Assembly: GCF_016650815.1 (NCBI RefSeq)
Contig: NZ_JAEKEZ010000038.1
Location: 489,513-553,512, forward strand
Length of the DNA: 64,000 nucleotides
Source of the DNA: Pseudomonas sp. TH31
GTDB taxonomy: Bacteria > Pseudomonadota > Gammaproteobacteria > Pseudomonadales > Pseudomonadaceae
Reading direction: 5' to 3'
Position numbers and translations under genes: made by a program. Below the pieces are notes generated by a model. The model worked only from the letters and a program-made list of their open reading frames with translations, made no database searches and was not told the DNA's origin. This document shows positions 9,278-18,810 of this stretch, piece by piece (the first letter of the stretch is position 1; every line of letters begins with the position of its first letter).

Positions 9278-9862
9278 TTGCCAACTAAGGTTTCTTCTAA
9301 ACGTTTTCCGCTGTGTGAGAACGTCGTGCCGAAAATACTGACTGACGCCGTGGCTGAAGAGGCCCAGACCGAACACAACGCCAGGATGTTCGGCTCGCCC
9401 AAGGAACGCCTGGATTTCTATCGTCGGGAAATCCAGTACGAAACCAGCATCGTGGCCAACCGCACCGATGCGTATCTGGCCGCGCAATCGTTCCTGGTGA
9501 TTGCCTTCGCATCAAGCATGTCCAATCTCAACCCCGAGTGGGGCAAGTTGTTCACGCTGGTGGTGCCGCCGTTTCTGGCGCTGTTGGGGCTGCTCAGTTC
9601 ACTCAATGCCTGGCCGGGCATTCGTGCGGCGTACGATATCATCGATCACTGGCACTTCAAGCAAAGCCAATTGCTGAGCAGCGAACCGCTGATAGGCTTG
9701 GCCTACGATGAATCGCCGCTGTTCTGTGAAACGGAATCCAGTCACAAGGGCTATCGCAAGTCGCTATTGTTTTCGGTGCGCACGCCGTGGATTTTTGCGA
9801 CGTTCTGGGTATTGTTGGGCAGTTATGCGTTTTACATTCAGGTCACCAATCCTGGGGCCTGA
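9278..9862 (+). CDS. Two-pass inner membrane protein of unknown function
   Basis: Up to 194 residues from a TTG at 9278. A GTG at 9326 giving MPKILTDAVAEEAQ would be an equally possible start, and neither has a strong Shine-Dalgarno. An amphipathic N-terminal part (DFYRREIQYETSIVANRTDAYLAAQ) precedes two hydrophobic segments (about LFTLVVPPFLALLGLLSSL and WIFATFWVLLGSYAFYI). The layout resembles small SMODS/effector-like two-TM proteins, but no defence partner is nearby and I do not assign it. It starts 35 bp after the hybrid kinase and may share its transcript. Confidence 0.65.
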   Translation: MPTKVSSKRFPLCENVVPKILTDAVAEEAQTEHNARMFGSPKERLDFYRREIQYETSIVANRTDAYLAAQSFLVIAFASSMSNLNPEWGKLFTLVVPPFLALLGLLSSLNAWPGIRAAYDIIDHWHFKQSQLLSSEPLIGLAYDESPLFCETESSHKGYRKSLLFSVRTPWIFATFWVLLGSYAFYIQVTNPGA

Positions 9863-9881
9863 TCTATCAATAAGATCAAAA

Positions 9882-9957
9882 GATAGCAGCCTTCGGCAGC
9901 TCCTACAGGGTGTACGCATTCCCATGTAGGAACTGCCGAAGGCTGCGATCTTTTTTT
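9882..9957 (+). terminator. Long REP-type hairpin followed by T-run
   Basis: Arms 9882-9907 and 9925-9950 form a 26-bp stem with two mismatches around the core GCAGCCTTCGGCAG, a second class of Pseudomonas palindromic repeat. The run TTTTTTT follows directly at 9951-9957, so the repeat can act as an intrinsic terminator for the membrane protein gene. Confidence 0.7.
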
Positions 9958-9962
9958 AAAAT

Positions 9963-10262
9963 TCAAACCCGTGAATCGAAACCGCCATCCACTGATTTCG
10001 AATGCAGCACAGACGCCGTTGAAAACTCTTGCTCAATCAGCCGCAGGTGGTCGATGGCGTCTTCAAACTTCAAATCAGCCTTGCGACGCAGTGCCTGATA
10101 ATGGGCGAACACTTCGGCATCCAGCCCGGTCTTATCCAGCAGTTCAAAAGCCGCCTGGCTAAGCAGTTGCGCTTCTTCGAACAATTGACAATTACATTCG
10201 AGCGCGAAATCGCGGCAAGCCTGGGTGTGTGCCGGAGCCGAGTAGTACTTCATTGCGTTCAC
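9963..10262 (-). CDS. Small cytoplasmic protein of unknown function
   Basis: A 99-residue acidic, helix-rich protein (MNAMKYYSAPAHTQACRDF start, then long helices with LLSQAAFELLDKTG and DAIDHLRLIEQEF). It has no signal peptide or membrane segment and no family that I recognise. Another in-frame ATG lies three codons further in (MKYYSA). It is transcribed away from the antiporter gene's 3' end and ends right beside the REP-type terminator of the opposite gene. Confidence 0.6.
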   Translation of the reverse strand: MNAMKYYSAPAHTQACRDFALECNCQLFEEAQLLSQAAFELLDKTGLDAEVFAHYQALRRKADLKFEDAIDHLRLIEQEFSTASVLHSKSVDGGFDSRV

Positions 10263-10382
10263 CTTACGTTCGGGGGAGCCACGTGGGGCTGGATAAGGTT
10301 GTGACTGCTGACGCCTTGAGGAATTTCATTCTTTTGTGGCTGGAAAATGGATAGATGCTTAGGGAACTATCGTAAAAAGAAA

Positions 10383-11729
10383 TCAGGAATCCTGATGGTT
10401 TCTCTGTTCATACCGGGCCAGCATCGGCTGAGTACTGATGCCGTGAATCAAAATACTCAACGCCACCACTGACAGCGTCAGGTCGGTGCACAGGGTTGCC
10501 ACCGATGGGGTGAGGTCGTGGTTCAAGGCATAGAACAGGTAATAGAAACTGCCAATGCCGCGAATCCCGAACCAGCCGATCAATGAGCGTTGTCGGCCGT
10601 CGAGCAATCGCCCCCAAGGCATCAGCCACACACTCAATGGGCGAATCGCACAAAACAGTACCGCCGCAATCACCAGGGCGCGCCAGTCCCAGTGCGCCAC
10701 CAGCACCACCCCAAGCAAGGTCACCAGAAACACTTCCATGGCCCGTTCCACCAGGCTGCCGAAAGACAACATGTCGCCCATCATGATGCCGGCTGCAACC
10801 TGAGTGTCTTCCAGGTGTTCCATATCGCCATGCACGGCAGCTTCGGGCTCGACGTTCTGATGACCGACCACTGGCTGCACCAGATGCTCGGCCGGAGTCC
10901 GGGTGTCGCCGGTAGACTTGACCTCGGCCTGGCGCAATCCCAAACCTGCGGCGAACACGGATAGAAAACCGTAGCCGTGAATCGACTCGGCCGCCACATA
11001 GGCCAGCGCAATCAGCGCCAGGGTCAAGTAATCATTGGGGGAAAAGGTGCTGTCGGCATTGCGGATGCGCATCGACAAGGTCACCCGGCCGATGCCGTGG
11101 CCCATCCAGTAACCGGTCAATAAACCGGCCGGAACGGCCCATAACAGGCTCTTTAAAGCCCAGTCACTGAGCCAGGCATTCGAACTGCCGGTCTGTTGCA
11201 GGAACAATAAACCGAGAATGACAAACGGGAACGCGACGCCGTCGTTCAGGCCTGCCTCGCCCGAGAGACCGAAGCGTACCGAGTCGTAATCCCTGGCGTC
11301 GTTGACCTGAACCAGCGACGCCAGTACCGGGTCGGTGGGGGCCAGAATCGCGCCGATCAGCATCGACGGCCCCCACGCCAGGTCAAAACCGTAATGCAGC
11401 AACAGGCAAACACCGGCGATGGTCAGCACCATCACTGGCCCCGCCAGCCCGAACGCGACGCGCCATTTGCGATCCCTGAGCGGCAGACGCAATTTGAGCC
11501 CGCAGACAAACAACGAAAAGAGCACCGCGACTTCCGTCAGGTGCTCCATCCAGTTCGCTGCATCCTTGATGTCCAGCTTGAGCAAACCCATGCCCGCCGG
11601 CCCGATGCCGACCCCGAGCGCCAGGCACACGGCCGAGGTGGTTACCGGCATCCAGCGCAGATACGACGATGTCAGCGCCAGCGTCAGCAGCACCGCCCCC
11701 AACACCGCCACCCATAAAATGAAGCTCAT
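10383..11729 (-). CDS. CPA1-type cation:proton antiporter (NhaP-like)
   Basis: A 448-residue inner membrane antiporter with about 12 hydrophobic segments. The membrane-embedded acidic motifs GAILAPTDPVLAS and GLSGEAGLNDGVAFP are those that carry cation and proton in the CPA1/NhaP family. A hydrophilic loop around TGDTRTPAEHLVQPVV interrupts the bundle. The C-terminus is short, without the RCK/TrkA regulatory domain seen in some relatives. It starts 34 bp after the YIP1-family gene and is likely co-transcribed with it, which suggests a joint role in pH or ion homeostasis. Confidence 0.87.
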   Translation of the reverse strand: MSFILWVAVLGAVLLTLALTSSYLRWMPVTTSAVCLALGVGIGPAGMGLLKLDIKDAANWMEHLTEVAVLFSLFVCGLKLRLPLRDRKWRVAFGLAGPVMVLTIAGVCLLLHYGFDLAWGPSMLIGAILAPTDPVLASLVQVNDARDYDSVRFGLSGEAGLNDGVAFPFVILGLLFLQQTGSSNAWLSDWALKSLLWAVPAGLLTGYWMGHGIGRVTLSMRIRNADSTFSPNDYLTLALIALAYVAAESIHGYGFLSVFAAGLGLRQAEVKSTGDTRTPAEHLVQPVVGHQNVEPEAAVHGDMEHLEDTQVAAGIMMGDMLSFGSLVERAMEVFLVTLLGVVLVAHWDWRALVIAAVLFCAIRPLSVWLMPWGRLLDGRQRSLIGWFGIRGIGSFYYLFYALNHDLTPSVATLCTDLTLSVVALSILIHGISTQPMLARYEQRNHQDS

Positions 11730-11763
11730 GCCGGATTCTCGCTGGGTGGCTGCATTCGCCGGC

Positions 11764-12375
11764 TCAACCGACGGTCGCGCGCAGGTATTCAGGCGCTAAC
11801 ACGACCGACCACAGCAATACCATCTCGACCAGAATCGTCACTAACACCAGCAGGCCGACGCCCCAGACACTGGCTGCGTACAACAGGCCCTGTTCCTTGC
11901 GCTCGTGCATAAAGGTCGGCAGGCCGACGAACAACAGGAACGTCGCGTAGGCGCAAGCGGCCGCCAGCACGATGACCGCCAACCAAAGGCTGGGGTACAG
12001 CCCGGCGAAACCAGCGATAAAAAACGGTGTCGCGGTGTAGGCAACAAAACCGATGCATTGATTGACCGTGGGCCGGGCATCGAAGGTGCGTGACATCCAG
12101 CGAATAAACAATCCCATCAGCGCCACGCCGGCCAGGATGGTCAGGTACAACAACCCGCAGAGTTGCAGCGCGCTGGCAGGGCTGAGTTTCACCGTTTCGT
12201 TCTGGGCCACGCTCCAGCCGACATAGGTGGTCCCGATATACAGGCACACGGCAGGGATCAGTGCGAGCAGCACTAAATGTGCGAGGTAGTGGCGGGGATG
12301 CTCTTCCTCCTCGTGACGAATATCTGTCCAGGCGAAGTTGGGTTGGGTAAACAGCTTGATAATAGGTGCGGACAT
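11764..12375 (-). CDS. YIP1-family inner membrane protein
   Basis: A 203-residue protein starting MSAPIIKLFTQPNFAW. This ATG is preferred over an upstream ATG because GGAGG sits just before it on the minus strand. Five hydrophobic segments follow a short soluble N-terminus. The segment order and the motif CLYIGTTYVGWS match bacterial YIP1-domain (DUF1282-like) proteins, whose function is poorly known. It is the first gene of a probable operon with the antiporter downstream. Confidence 0.75.
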   Translation of the reverse strand: MSAPIIKLFTQPNFAWTDIRHEEEEHPRHYLAHLVLLALIPAVCLYIGTTYVGWSVAQNETVKLSPASALQLCGLLYLTILAGVALMGLFIRWMSRTFDARPTVNQCIGFVAYTATPFFIAGFAGLYPSLWLAVIVLAAACAYATFLLFVGLPTFMHERKEQGLLYAASVWGVGLLVLVTILVEMVLLWSVVLAPEYLRATVG

Positions 12376-12453
12376 GACGACCTCCAGGTATCCAAGGCCC
12401 ACCAATGGCAAGCCTATAAGGAGTTGAGTTCTGGAATCGCCAGCAGGTTCAAT

Positions 12454-12537
12454 TTATGGAATCGGCTTGCCGCCCGTGCCCCCGTAGCGTTGGCCGGTGA
12501 AGTAACTGGCCTCGTCTGACGCCAGCAGCACATGTAG
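12454..12537 (-). pseudogene. C-terminal remnant of a short-chain dehydrogenase gene
   Basis: The minus strand encodes LLASDEASYFTGQRYGGTGG followed by KPIP and a stop at 12454-12456. This is the conserved C-terminal end of SDR oxidoreductases (LASDEASYxTGQ, then glycine-rich tail). No start codon or Rossmann N-terminus precedes it, because the sequence runs into a REPIN about 30 bp upstream. It appears to be the leftover of a deleted gene. Confidence 0.6.
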
Positions 12538-12566
12538 ATGACGTTTATCGGTTGATCATTGGCTTT

Positions 12567-12658
12567 TGTAGGAACAGAGCTTGCGCGCGAAGGCGGTAGT
12601 CCAGTCGACATTTATGCTGGCTGACACGCCGCCTTCGCGGGCAAGCCTCGCTCCTACA
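12567..12658. repeat. REPIN overlapping the patB stop codon
   Basis: Arms 12567-12596 and 12629-12658 are imperfect reverse complements (GTAGGAAC.GAGCTTGC and GCAAGCCTCGCTCCTAC). The spacer CAGTCGACATTTATGCTGG is shared, with changes, with the REPINs at 25145 and 37184. The right arm supplies the stop codon of the aminotransferase gene at 12654-12656. Confidence 0.75.
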
Positions 12659-13802
12659 GGAATTTTAGGCTGTTTTCGATGCGCTGGATGCCTTCTTCGA
12701 GCAACGCCCGCGGGCAGCCGAAGTTCAGGCGCACAAACTGTTTGCTCTGATCACCGAAATCCAGACCAGCACTCAAACCGACCTTGGCCTGTTCAAGGAA
12801 GAACTGCTGCGGATCGGCCAGCCCCAGCGCCGAGCAATCGAGCCATGCCAGGTAAGTGCCTTGTGGCACGTTGATGCTGACGCCCGGCAATCGCGAGCGA
12901 ACCGCGTCCACCAGGTAATCACGGTTGCCTTGCACATAAGCCAACATTTCGCTCAGCCACGGGCCGGCTTCGCTGTAGGCCACGCGGGTGGCTTCCAGGC
13001 CCAGCGGGTTGACGCTGTCGACCATGCCGCAACGGGCGTGGTTGACCCGCGCCAGCAGCACCGGATCCTGGATGATCATGAACGAGGTCTTCAGACCGGC
13101 GATGTTGTACGCCTTGCTCGCCGACATCAGGGTGATGGTGCGTTTGGCGATCTCCGGGCTCAGCGATGCGGTCGGAATGTGTACCCGTCCGTCAAAGCAC
13201 AGCTCGGCGTGGATCTCGTCGGAGATGATCCAGGCGTCCTGCGCCAGGCAGATGTCGGCTACCGCCTGCAGTTCTTCCCGAGGGAAGACCTTGCCCAGCG
13301 GGTTGTGCGGGTTGCTCAGCAGCAGCGCGCCGCCGCCGTCCAGGGATTCGCGCAACGCATCGAGCGGCGTGGCGTAGGAACCATCCGCCTGGGCGACGAA
13401 TTCCAGTTCAACCTTGTTCAGCCCCCAGTTGCCCGGAGCATGGCGCAGCGGCGGGTAGTTGGGTGTTTGCACCACGACGTTCTGTTGCGGCTGGACCAGC
13501 GCTTTGAGCGCCATGTTGAAGCCCGACTCCACCCCCGGCAGAAACACCAGCTGCGAAGGTTTTACCCGCCAGGCGAATTTATTCCAGAGGTCGGCGACGA
13601 TGGCGTCACGCAGGTTGTCCTGAGGCACGCTATAGCCGAGCAACGGGTGTTCCAGGCGTTTTTGCAGGGCCTGGATGATCACCGGCGGCGCCGCAAAATC
13701 CATGTCGGCCACCCACATCGGCAACACGTCGGCCGGGTAACGGCTCCATTTGGTACTGCCGGTCGCGTGGCGGTCGAACACCTGGTCGAAATCGAAGGTC
13801 AT
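12654..13802 (-). CDS. patB: PatB/MalY-type PLP C-S lyase (cystathionine beta-lyase family)
   Basis: A 382-residue fold-type I PLP enzyme that cleaves the C-S bond of cystathionine or cysteine conjugates to pyruvate, ammonia and a thiol. The N-terminal motif LPMWVADMDFAAPP is diagnostic of the PatB/MalY branch. The PLP-binding Lys is in SASKAYNIAG and the substrate-carboxylate Arg in the C-terminal FVRLNFGCPR. SNPHNPLGKV and SDEIHAEL are the usual cofactor-pocket motifs. Length is normal for the family. It is monocistronic, and its stop codon is provided by a REP arm. It probably acts in methionine or thiol metabolism. Confidence 0.88.
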   Translation of the reverse strand: MTFDFDQVFDRHATGSTKWSRYPADVLPMWVADMDFAAPPVIIQALQKRLEHPLLGYSVPQDNLRDAIVADLWNKFAWRVKPSQLVFLPGVESGFNMALKALVQPQQNVVVQTPNYPPLRHAPGNWGLNKVELEFVAQADGSYATPLDALRESLDGGGALLLSNPHNPLGKVFPREELQAVADICLAQDAWIISDEIHAELCFDGRVHIPTASLSPEIAKRTITLMSASKAYNIAGLKTSFMIIQDPVLLARVNHARCGMVDSVNPLGLEATRVAYSEAGPWLSEMLAYVQGNRDYLVDAVRSRLPGVSINVPQGTYLAWLDCSALGLADPQQFFLEQAKVGLSAGLDFGDQSKQFVRLNFGCPRALLEEGIQRIENSLKFL

Positions 13803-13914
13803 GCTCAGTCTCTTGGAAGGCAGGGTTAATCACGGCGGCCATGATAAGCCTCAATGTTCACCTAGGGTGACACCCGGCAGAAAAAATCAGAACTCAATGG
13901 GTACACGAATCCTC

Positions 13915-14004
13915 TGTGGGAGCGAGCCTGCTCGCGATGGCAATCTCACATTCAACATCATTGTTGACTGACCCAGCGCCATCGCGAGCAGGCTCGCTCC
14001 CACA
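13915..14004. repeat. REPIN (inverted REP doublet)
   Basis: Arms 13915-13940 and 13979-14004 are perfect or near-perfect reverse complements with the core GGGAGCGAGCCTGCTCGCGA. The doublet lies between the divergent patB and fdnG genes. Confidence 0.85.
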
Positions 14005-14075
14005 TTTGATCGCTGTGTTGCCCGACGGTCGGGTTTCATGCCAAAGCCTGTCACATTGACTACAGTTTGGGGTAC

Positions 14076-14132
14076 CGGCAGCCAAGCTGCCGCGACCGTG
14101 TTTGTCCAGAAAAACCCGGCAAAGCACCGGGT
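14076..14132 (+). promoter_or_regulatory. Two small hairpins in the fdnG leader
   Basis: CGGCAG-CCAAG-CTGCCG (14076-14092) and ACCCGG-CAAAGCA-CCGGGT (14114-14132) can each form a 6-bp stem. The second ends 23 bases before the fdnG ATG and close to its Shine-Dalgarno (AGGAG). They may influence leader stability or translation. No T-run follows either, so they are not terminators. Confidence 0.35.
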
Positions 14133-14155
14133 CTTCACCTGATCAGGAGTGCACG

Positions 14156-17100
14156 ATGGACCTCAACCGTCGTCAGTTCTTCAAGGTCGCCGGTATCGGC
14201 CTTGCAGGCTCAAGCCTCGGCGCGCTGGGTATGCTCCCCGCGACAGCCTTTGCCGAGCAAGTGCGTCATTTCAAACTCGCCCACACTCATGAAACCCGCA
14301 ACACCTGCCCGTACTGCTCGGTGGGTTGCGGCTTGATCATGTACAGCCAGGGCGACCAGGCCAAGAACGTCGCCCAAAGCATCATCCACATCGAGGGCGA
14401 CGCCGACCATCCGGTCAACCGCGGTACCTTGTGCCCCAAAGGCGCGGGCCTGCTGGACTTCATTCACAGTCCTGGCCGTTTGCAGTACCCGCAGGTACGC
14501 AAACCTGGCAGCAGCGAGTGGACGCGCATCTCCTGGGATGAAGCGCTGGATCGTGTCGCCGACCTGATGAAGGCCGACCGCGACGCCAACTTCATCGAGA
14601 AGAACGCCCAGGGTCAAACGGTGAACCGCTGGCTGACCACCGGATTCCTCGCAGCATCCGCGGCGTCCAACGAAGCGGGCTACCTGACCCACAAGGTCAT
14701 TCGCAGTCTCGGCATGCTGGGGTTCGATAACCAGGCGCGTGTCTGACACGGTCCGACGGTGGCAAGTCTTGCCCCGACGTACGGCCGTGGTGCCATGACC
14801 AATACCTGGACCGATATCGCCAACGCGAACCTGATCCTGGTAATGGGCGGCAACGCAGCAGAAGCGCACCCTTGCGGCTTTAAATGGGTGACCGAGGCCA
14901 AGGCGCACAACAAGGCGCGGCTGATCGTGGTCGATCCGCGATTCACCCGGACCGCCTCCGTGGCCGACTATTACGCGCCCATCCGCACCGGGACCGACAT
15001 CGCCTTTATGGGCGGGTTGATCAATTACCTGCTGACCGAGGACAAGATCCAGCACGAGTACGTCAACGCCTATACGGACGTGTCGTTTATCGTCAAAGCC
15101 GGGTTCAGCTTCGAGGACGGGATTTTCAGCGGCTACGACGCGGCCAAGCGTCTGTACACCGACAAGTCGGGCTGGGGTTATGAAATCGGCGAGGACGGTT
15201 TCGCCAAAGTCGACCCGACGTTGCAAGACCCACGCTGCGTCTATCAACTGATGAAAGTCCATTACAGCCGCTACAACATCGATCTGGCCAGCCAGATCTG
15301 CGGCATGCCGGTGGACGCCATCAAGAAGATCTGGGAAGAAATCGCCACCTGCTCGTTGCCGGGCAAGACCATGACGATTCTCTACGCCCTGGGCTGGACG
15401 CAACACTCGATTGGTTCGCAAATCATCCGCAGCGCGGCGATGGTCCAACTGCTGTTGGGCAACGTCGGCATGCCGGGCGGCGGCGTCAATGCCTTGCGCG
15501 GCCACTCGAACATTCAGGGCCTGACCGACCTTGGCCTGCTCTCCAATTCACTGCCGGGCTACCTGACCCTGGCCAGCGACGGCGAGCAGGATTACGACGG
15601 CTACATCACCAAGCGCACGCAAAAACCGTTGCGGCCGGGACAACTGTCGTATTGGCAGAACTACAGCAAGTTTCACGTCAGCCTGATGAAATCCTGGTAC
15701 GGCAACAACGCCACCGCCGAGAACCATTGGGCCTACGATTACCTGCCCAAACTCGACATCCCCAACTACGACATCCTGAAAATGTTCGACCTGATGGGGC
15801 AGGGCAAGGTCAACGGCTACATGTGCCAGGGCTTCAACCCGATTGCCGCATTGCCAGACAAAAACCGCGTAATGGCGGCGCTGGCCAAGCTCAAGTGGCT
15901 GGTGGTGATGGACCCACTGTCCACCGAGACCTCGGAGTTCTGGAAAAACGTCGGGCCGTACAACGACGTGACCAGCGCCGACATCCACACTGAAGTCATT
16001 CGCCTGCCGACGACCTGTTTTGCCGAAGAGGACGGTTCGCTGGTCAACAGCAGCCGCTGGCTGCAATGGCACTGGAAAGGTGCTGACGGGCCGGGCGAAG
16101 CGCAGACCGACGTGCGGATCATGAGCGAGTTGTTCCTGCGCCTGCGCAAGCGTTATCAGGCGAATGGCGGGGCATTCCCCGACCCGATCCTGAAACTGTC
16201 GTGGCCTTACAAAATCACCGACGAACCTTCGCCGGAAGAGCTGGCCAAGGAAATCAACGGCGCCGCCACCACCGATTTCACCGATGCCACGGGTGTGGCG
16301 ATCAAGGGCAACGCGCAACTGACCGGTTTTGCCCAGCTCAAGGACGATGGCAGCACCGCGTCCGGCTGCTGGATCTTCTGCGGCAGCTGGACCGAAATGG
16401 GCAACCAGATGGCCCGGCGCGACAACAGCGATCCGTACGGTATGAAGCAACACCTGGGGTGGGCCTGGGCCTGGCCGATGAACCGGCGGATTCTCTACAA
16501 CCGCGCCTCGGCCGACCCGCAAGGCAAGCCGTGGGACGAGAAAAAACGCCTGGTGTGGTGGAACGGCAAGGCCTGGGGCGGCACCGATGTGCCGGACTTC
16601 AAGGTCGATTCGCCACCGGAAGCCGGGATGAACCCGTTCATCATGAACCCCGAAGGCGTGGCGCGATTCTTCGCCGTCGACAAGATGAACGAAGGGCCAT
16701 TCCCCGAGCACTACGAGCCGTTCGAAACCCCGATCGGCATCAACCCGCTGCACCCGAATAACAAGAACGCCACCAGTAACCCGGCGGCGCGGATCTTCGA
16801 TTCGGTGTGGGAAACCCTCGGCGTGGCCAAGGATTACCCTTACGCCGCCACGAGTTATCGGCTGACCGAGCATTTCCACTTCTGGAGCAAGCACTGCAAG
16901 CTCAATGCGATAGCCCAACCCGAGCAATTCGTCGAGATCGGCGAAGTGCTGGCCAGGGAGAAAGGCATCGTCGCCGGTGACAAGGTCCGGGTCAGCAGCA
17001 AGCGTGGTTTTATCGAGGCGGTGGCGGTGGTGACCAAGCGGATTCGTCCATTGCAGGTCAATGGCCAGGTTGTGCACCACATCGGTATCCCGCTGCACTG

Positions 17101-17221
17101 GGGGTTTACCGGGCTGACGCGTCACGGCTATCTCACCAACACCCTCGTGCCGTTTCTCGGCGATGGCAATTCCCAGACCCCGGAATCCAAGTCATTCCTG
17201 GTCAACGTGGAGAAAGTCTAG
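14156..17221 (+). CDS. fdnG: Formate dehydrogenase-N major subunit, selenocysteine-containing
   Basis: The 1021-residue catalytic subunit that oxidises formate to CO2 in the periplasm with a bis-MGD molybdenum/tungsten centre. The ATG at 14156 has Shine-Dalgarno AGGAG and begins a Tat signal (NRRQFFKVAG). A 4Fe-4S motif (CPYCSVGC...CPKG) follows. The in-frame TGA at 14744-14746 is codon 197 and falls exactly where E. coli FdnG has Sec196 (ARV-U-HGPTVASL). The reading frame continues unchanged to the molybdopterin-binding C-terminus, so the TGA is selenocysteine and not a stop. A SECIS hairpin follows. The stop is directly followed by the fdnH ATG, and the Sec machinery lies downstream in the same direction. 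Confidence 0.95.
14744..14783 (+). promoter_or_regulatory. SECIS element directing UGA-to-Sec recoding in fdnG
   Basis: Immediately 3' of the UGA the RNA can fold with an apical stem-loop at 14758-14775, GGTGGCAAGTCTTGCCCC (stem GGCAA/TTGCC around GTC). From memory the E. coli fdnG element has the same apex, with a base-pair change that keeps the stem. Its place right after the UGA matches SelB-binding SECIS elements of bacteria. Confidence 0.85.
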
Positions 17222-18157
17222 ATGGCCAGCCAAGACATCATCGCCCGTTCGGCCACCACCACCCTACCGCCGTCGGTACGCAATCAGGAGGAAGTGGCCA
17301 AGCTGATCGACACCACCAAGTGCATCGGTTGCAAGGCGTGCCAGGTCGCCTGCTCGGAATGGAACGAGCTGCGCGATGACGTCGGCCACAACCTTGGCAC
17401 CTACGACAACCCGCAGGACCTGAGCGCCGAGACCTGGACGCTGATGCGCTTCACCGAGCATGAAACCGACGCCGGTAATCTGGAATGGCTGATCCGCAAG
17501 GACGGCTGCATGCACTGCGCCGAACCCGGCTGCCTGGCGGCGTGCCCCAGTCCTGGAGCGATCATCAAGCACGCCAACGGCATCGTCGACTTCGATCAGG
17601 ACCATTGCATCGGCTGCGGTTATTGCATCACCGGTTGCCCGTTCAACATTCCGCGCATCTCGCAAAAGGATCACAAGGCCTACAAGTGCACGTTGTGTTC
17701 GGACCGGGTCGCCGTAGGCCTGGAACCGGCCTGCGTGAAAACCTGCCCGACCGGCGCCATCGTCTTCGGCACCAAGGAAGACATGAAGGAACACGCCGCC
17801 GAACGGATTGTCGATCTCAAGAGCCGCGGTTTTGAAAACGCCGGTCTGTACGACCCGGCGGGCGTTGGTGGTACGCACGTGATGTACGTGCTGCACCACG
17901 CCGACACGCCGCAATTGTACGCCGGGCTGGCGAAAGACCCGGCGATCAGTCCGTTGGTAGGTTTGTGGAAAGGCGTGAGCAAACCCTTGGGCTTGCTGGC
18001 CATGGGGCTGGCGGTGCTGGCCGGGTTCTTCCACTACGTGCGCATCGGCCCGCAAGTGGTGGAAGAGGACGAATTGCCACCGGTTAAAGACCCGGCGGTG
18101 CACGAAGTCGATCCGTCGGTGCACACCTTTGATCCGCGCGGGGAGGACAGACCATGA
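17222..18157 (+). CDS. fdnH: Formate dehydrogenase-N iron-sulfur subunit
   Basis: A 311-residue beta subunit that passes electrons from FdnG to the membrane subunit through four 4Fe-4S clusters. Cys groups visible are CIGCKACQVACSEW, CMHCAEPGCLAACP, CIGCGYCITGCPFNIPR and CTLCSDR...CVKTCPTGAI. One C-terminal membrane anchor (about residues 257-277, LLAMGLAVLAGFFHYVRIG) and a proline/aspartate-rich tail follow. It starts one base after the fdnG stop and its end overlaps fdnI by ATGA, so translation is coupled. Confidence 0.94.
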   Translation: MASQDIIARSATTTLPPSVRNQEEVAKLIDTTKCIGCKACQVACSEWNELRDDVGHNLGTYDNPQDLSAETWTLMRFTEHETDAGNLEWLIRKDGCMHCAEPGCLAACPSPGAIIKHANGIVDFDQDHCIGCGYCITGCPFNIPRISQKDHKAYKCTLCSDRVAVGLEPACVKTCPTGAIVFGTKEDMKEHAAERIVDLKSRGFENAGLYDPAGVGGTHVMYVLHHADTPQLYAGLAKDPAISPLVGLWKGVSKPLGLLAMGLAVLAGFFHYVRIGPQVVEEDELPPVKDPAVHEVDPSVHTFDPRGEDRP

Positions 18158-18806
18158 TCCGCAAGCAGATCCTTCGTTATACCGCCAACCAGCGGACCAA
18201 TCACTGGCTGGTGGCGATCCTGTTTTTCATGGCCGCGCTGTCGGGACTGGCACTGTTTCATCCGGCGCTGTTCTGGCTGAGTAACCTGTTCGGCGGCGGG
18301 CCGTGGACGCGGATTTTGCATCCGTTCATGGGCGTTCTGATGTTTGTGCTGTTCCTCGGGTTGGTGATTCGCTTCTGGCGGGCCAACTTCTTTATTCGAA
18401 ACGATGGGCTGTGGCTCAAGCGGATAGGGCGGGTGATCAAAAACGAGGAAGAGGGCGTGCCGCCGATTGGCAAGTACAACCCTGGGCAGAAGCTGCTGTT
18501 CTGGACGTTGCTGTTGTGCATGTTAGGGTTGCTGTTCACCGGGCTGGTGATCTGGCGCGCGTATTTCAGTGTGTACTTCGGCATCACCCTCATTCGTTGG
18601 GCGATGTTGTTGCACGCACTGGCGGGGTTTGTGCTGGTGTTGAGCATCATCATTCACATCTACGCCGGCATCTGGATCAAAGGCTCGATCAGTGCGATGT
18701 TGCATGGTTGGGTCAGTCGTGCCTGGGCCAGGAAGCACCATGAACTCTGGTACCGGGAAGTGACCCGCGACGAAGACCTCGAGCGGCCGATCAGTAAAAA
18801 GGATAA
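18154..18806 (+). CDS. fdnI: Formate dehydrogenase-N cytochrome b556 subunit (frame runs on into fdhE)
   Basis: The membrane gamma subunit that takes electrons from FdnH to quinone through two hemes b. Four transmembrane segments are visible, with His residues in TNHWLV, LHPFMG, LHALAG and IIHIYAG suited for heme ligation. In the sequence as given there is no stop and the frame continues for 527 codons into fdhE. A single missing G at about 18801-18803 would give the ending ISKKG and a TAA at 18804-18806, for a subunit of about 216 residues. That is the family size (211-217). The ATG overlaps the fdnH stop. Confidence 0.85.
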
Positions 18807-18810
18807 GCAC

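Noticed and set aside
9278..9862. Two-TM protein as a defence effector
   Set aside because: The topology is compatible, but no nucleotide cyclase, TIR, HEPN or other defence partner lies nearby.
14744..14746. In-frame TGA in fdnG read as a nonsense mutation or frameshift
   Set aside because: It sits at the known Sec position, is followed by a SECIS-like hairpin, the frame continues without shift, and selA, selB and selC follow.
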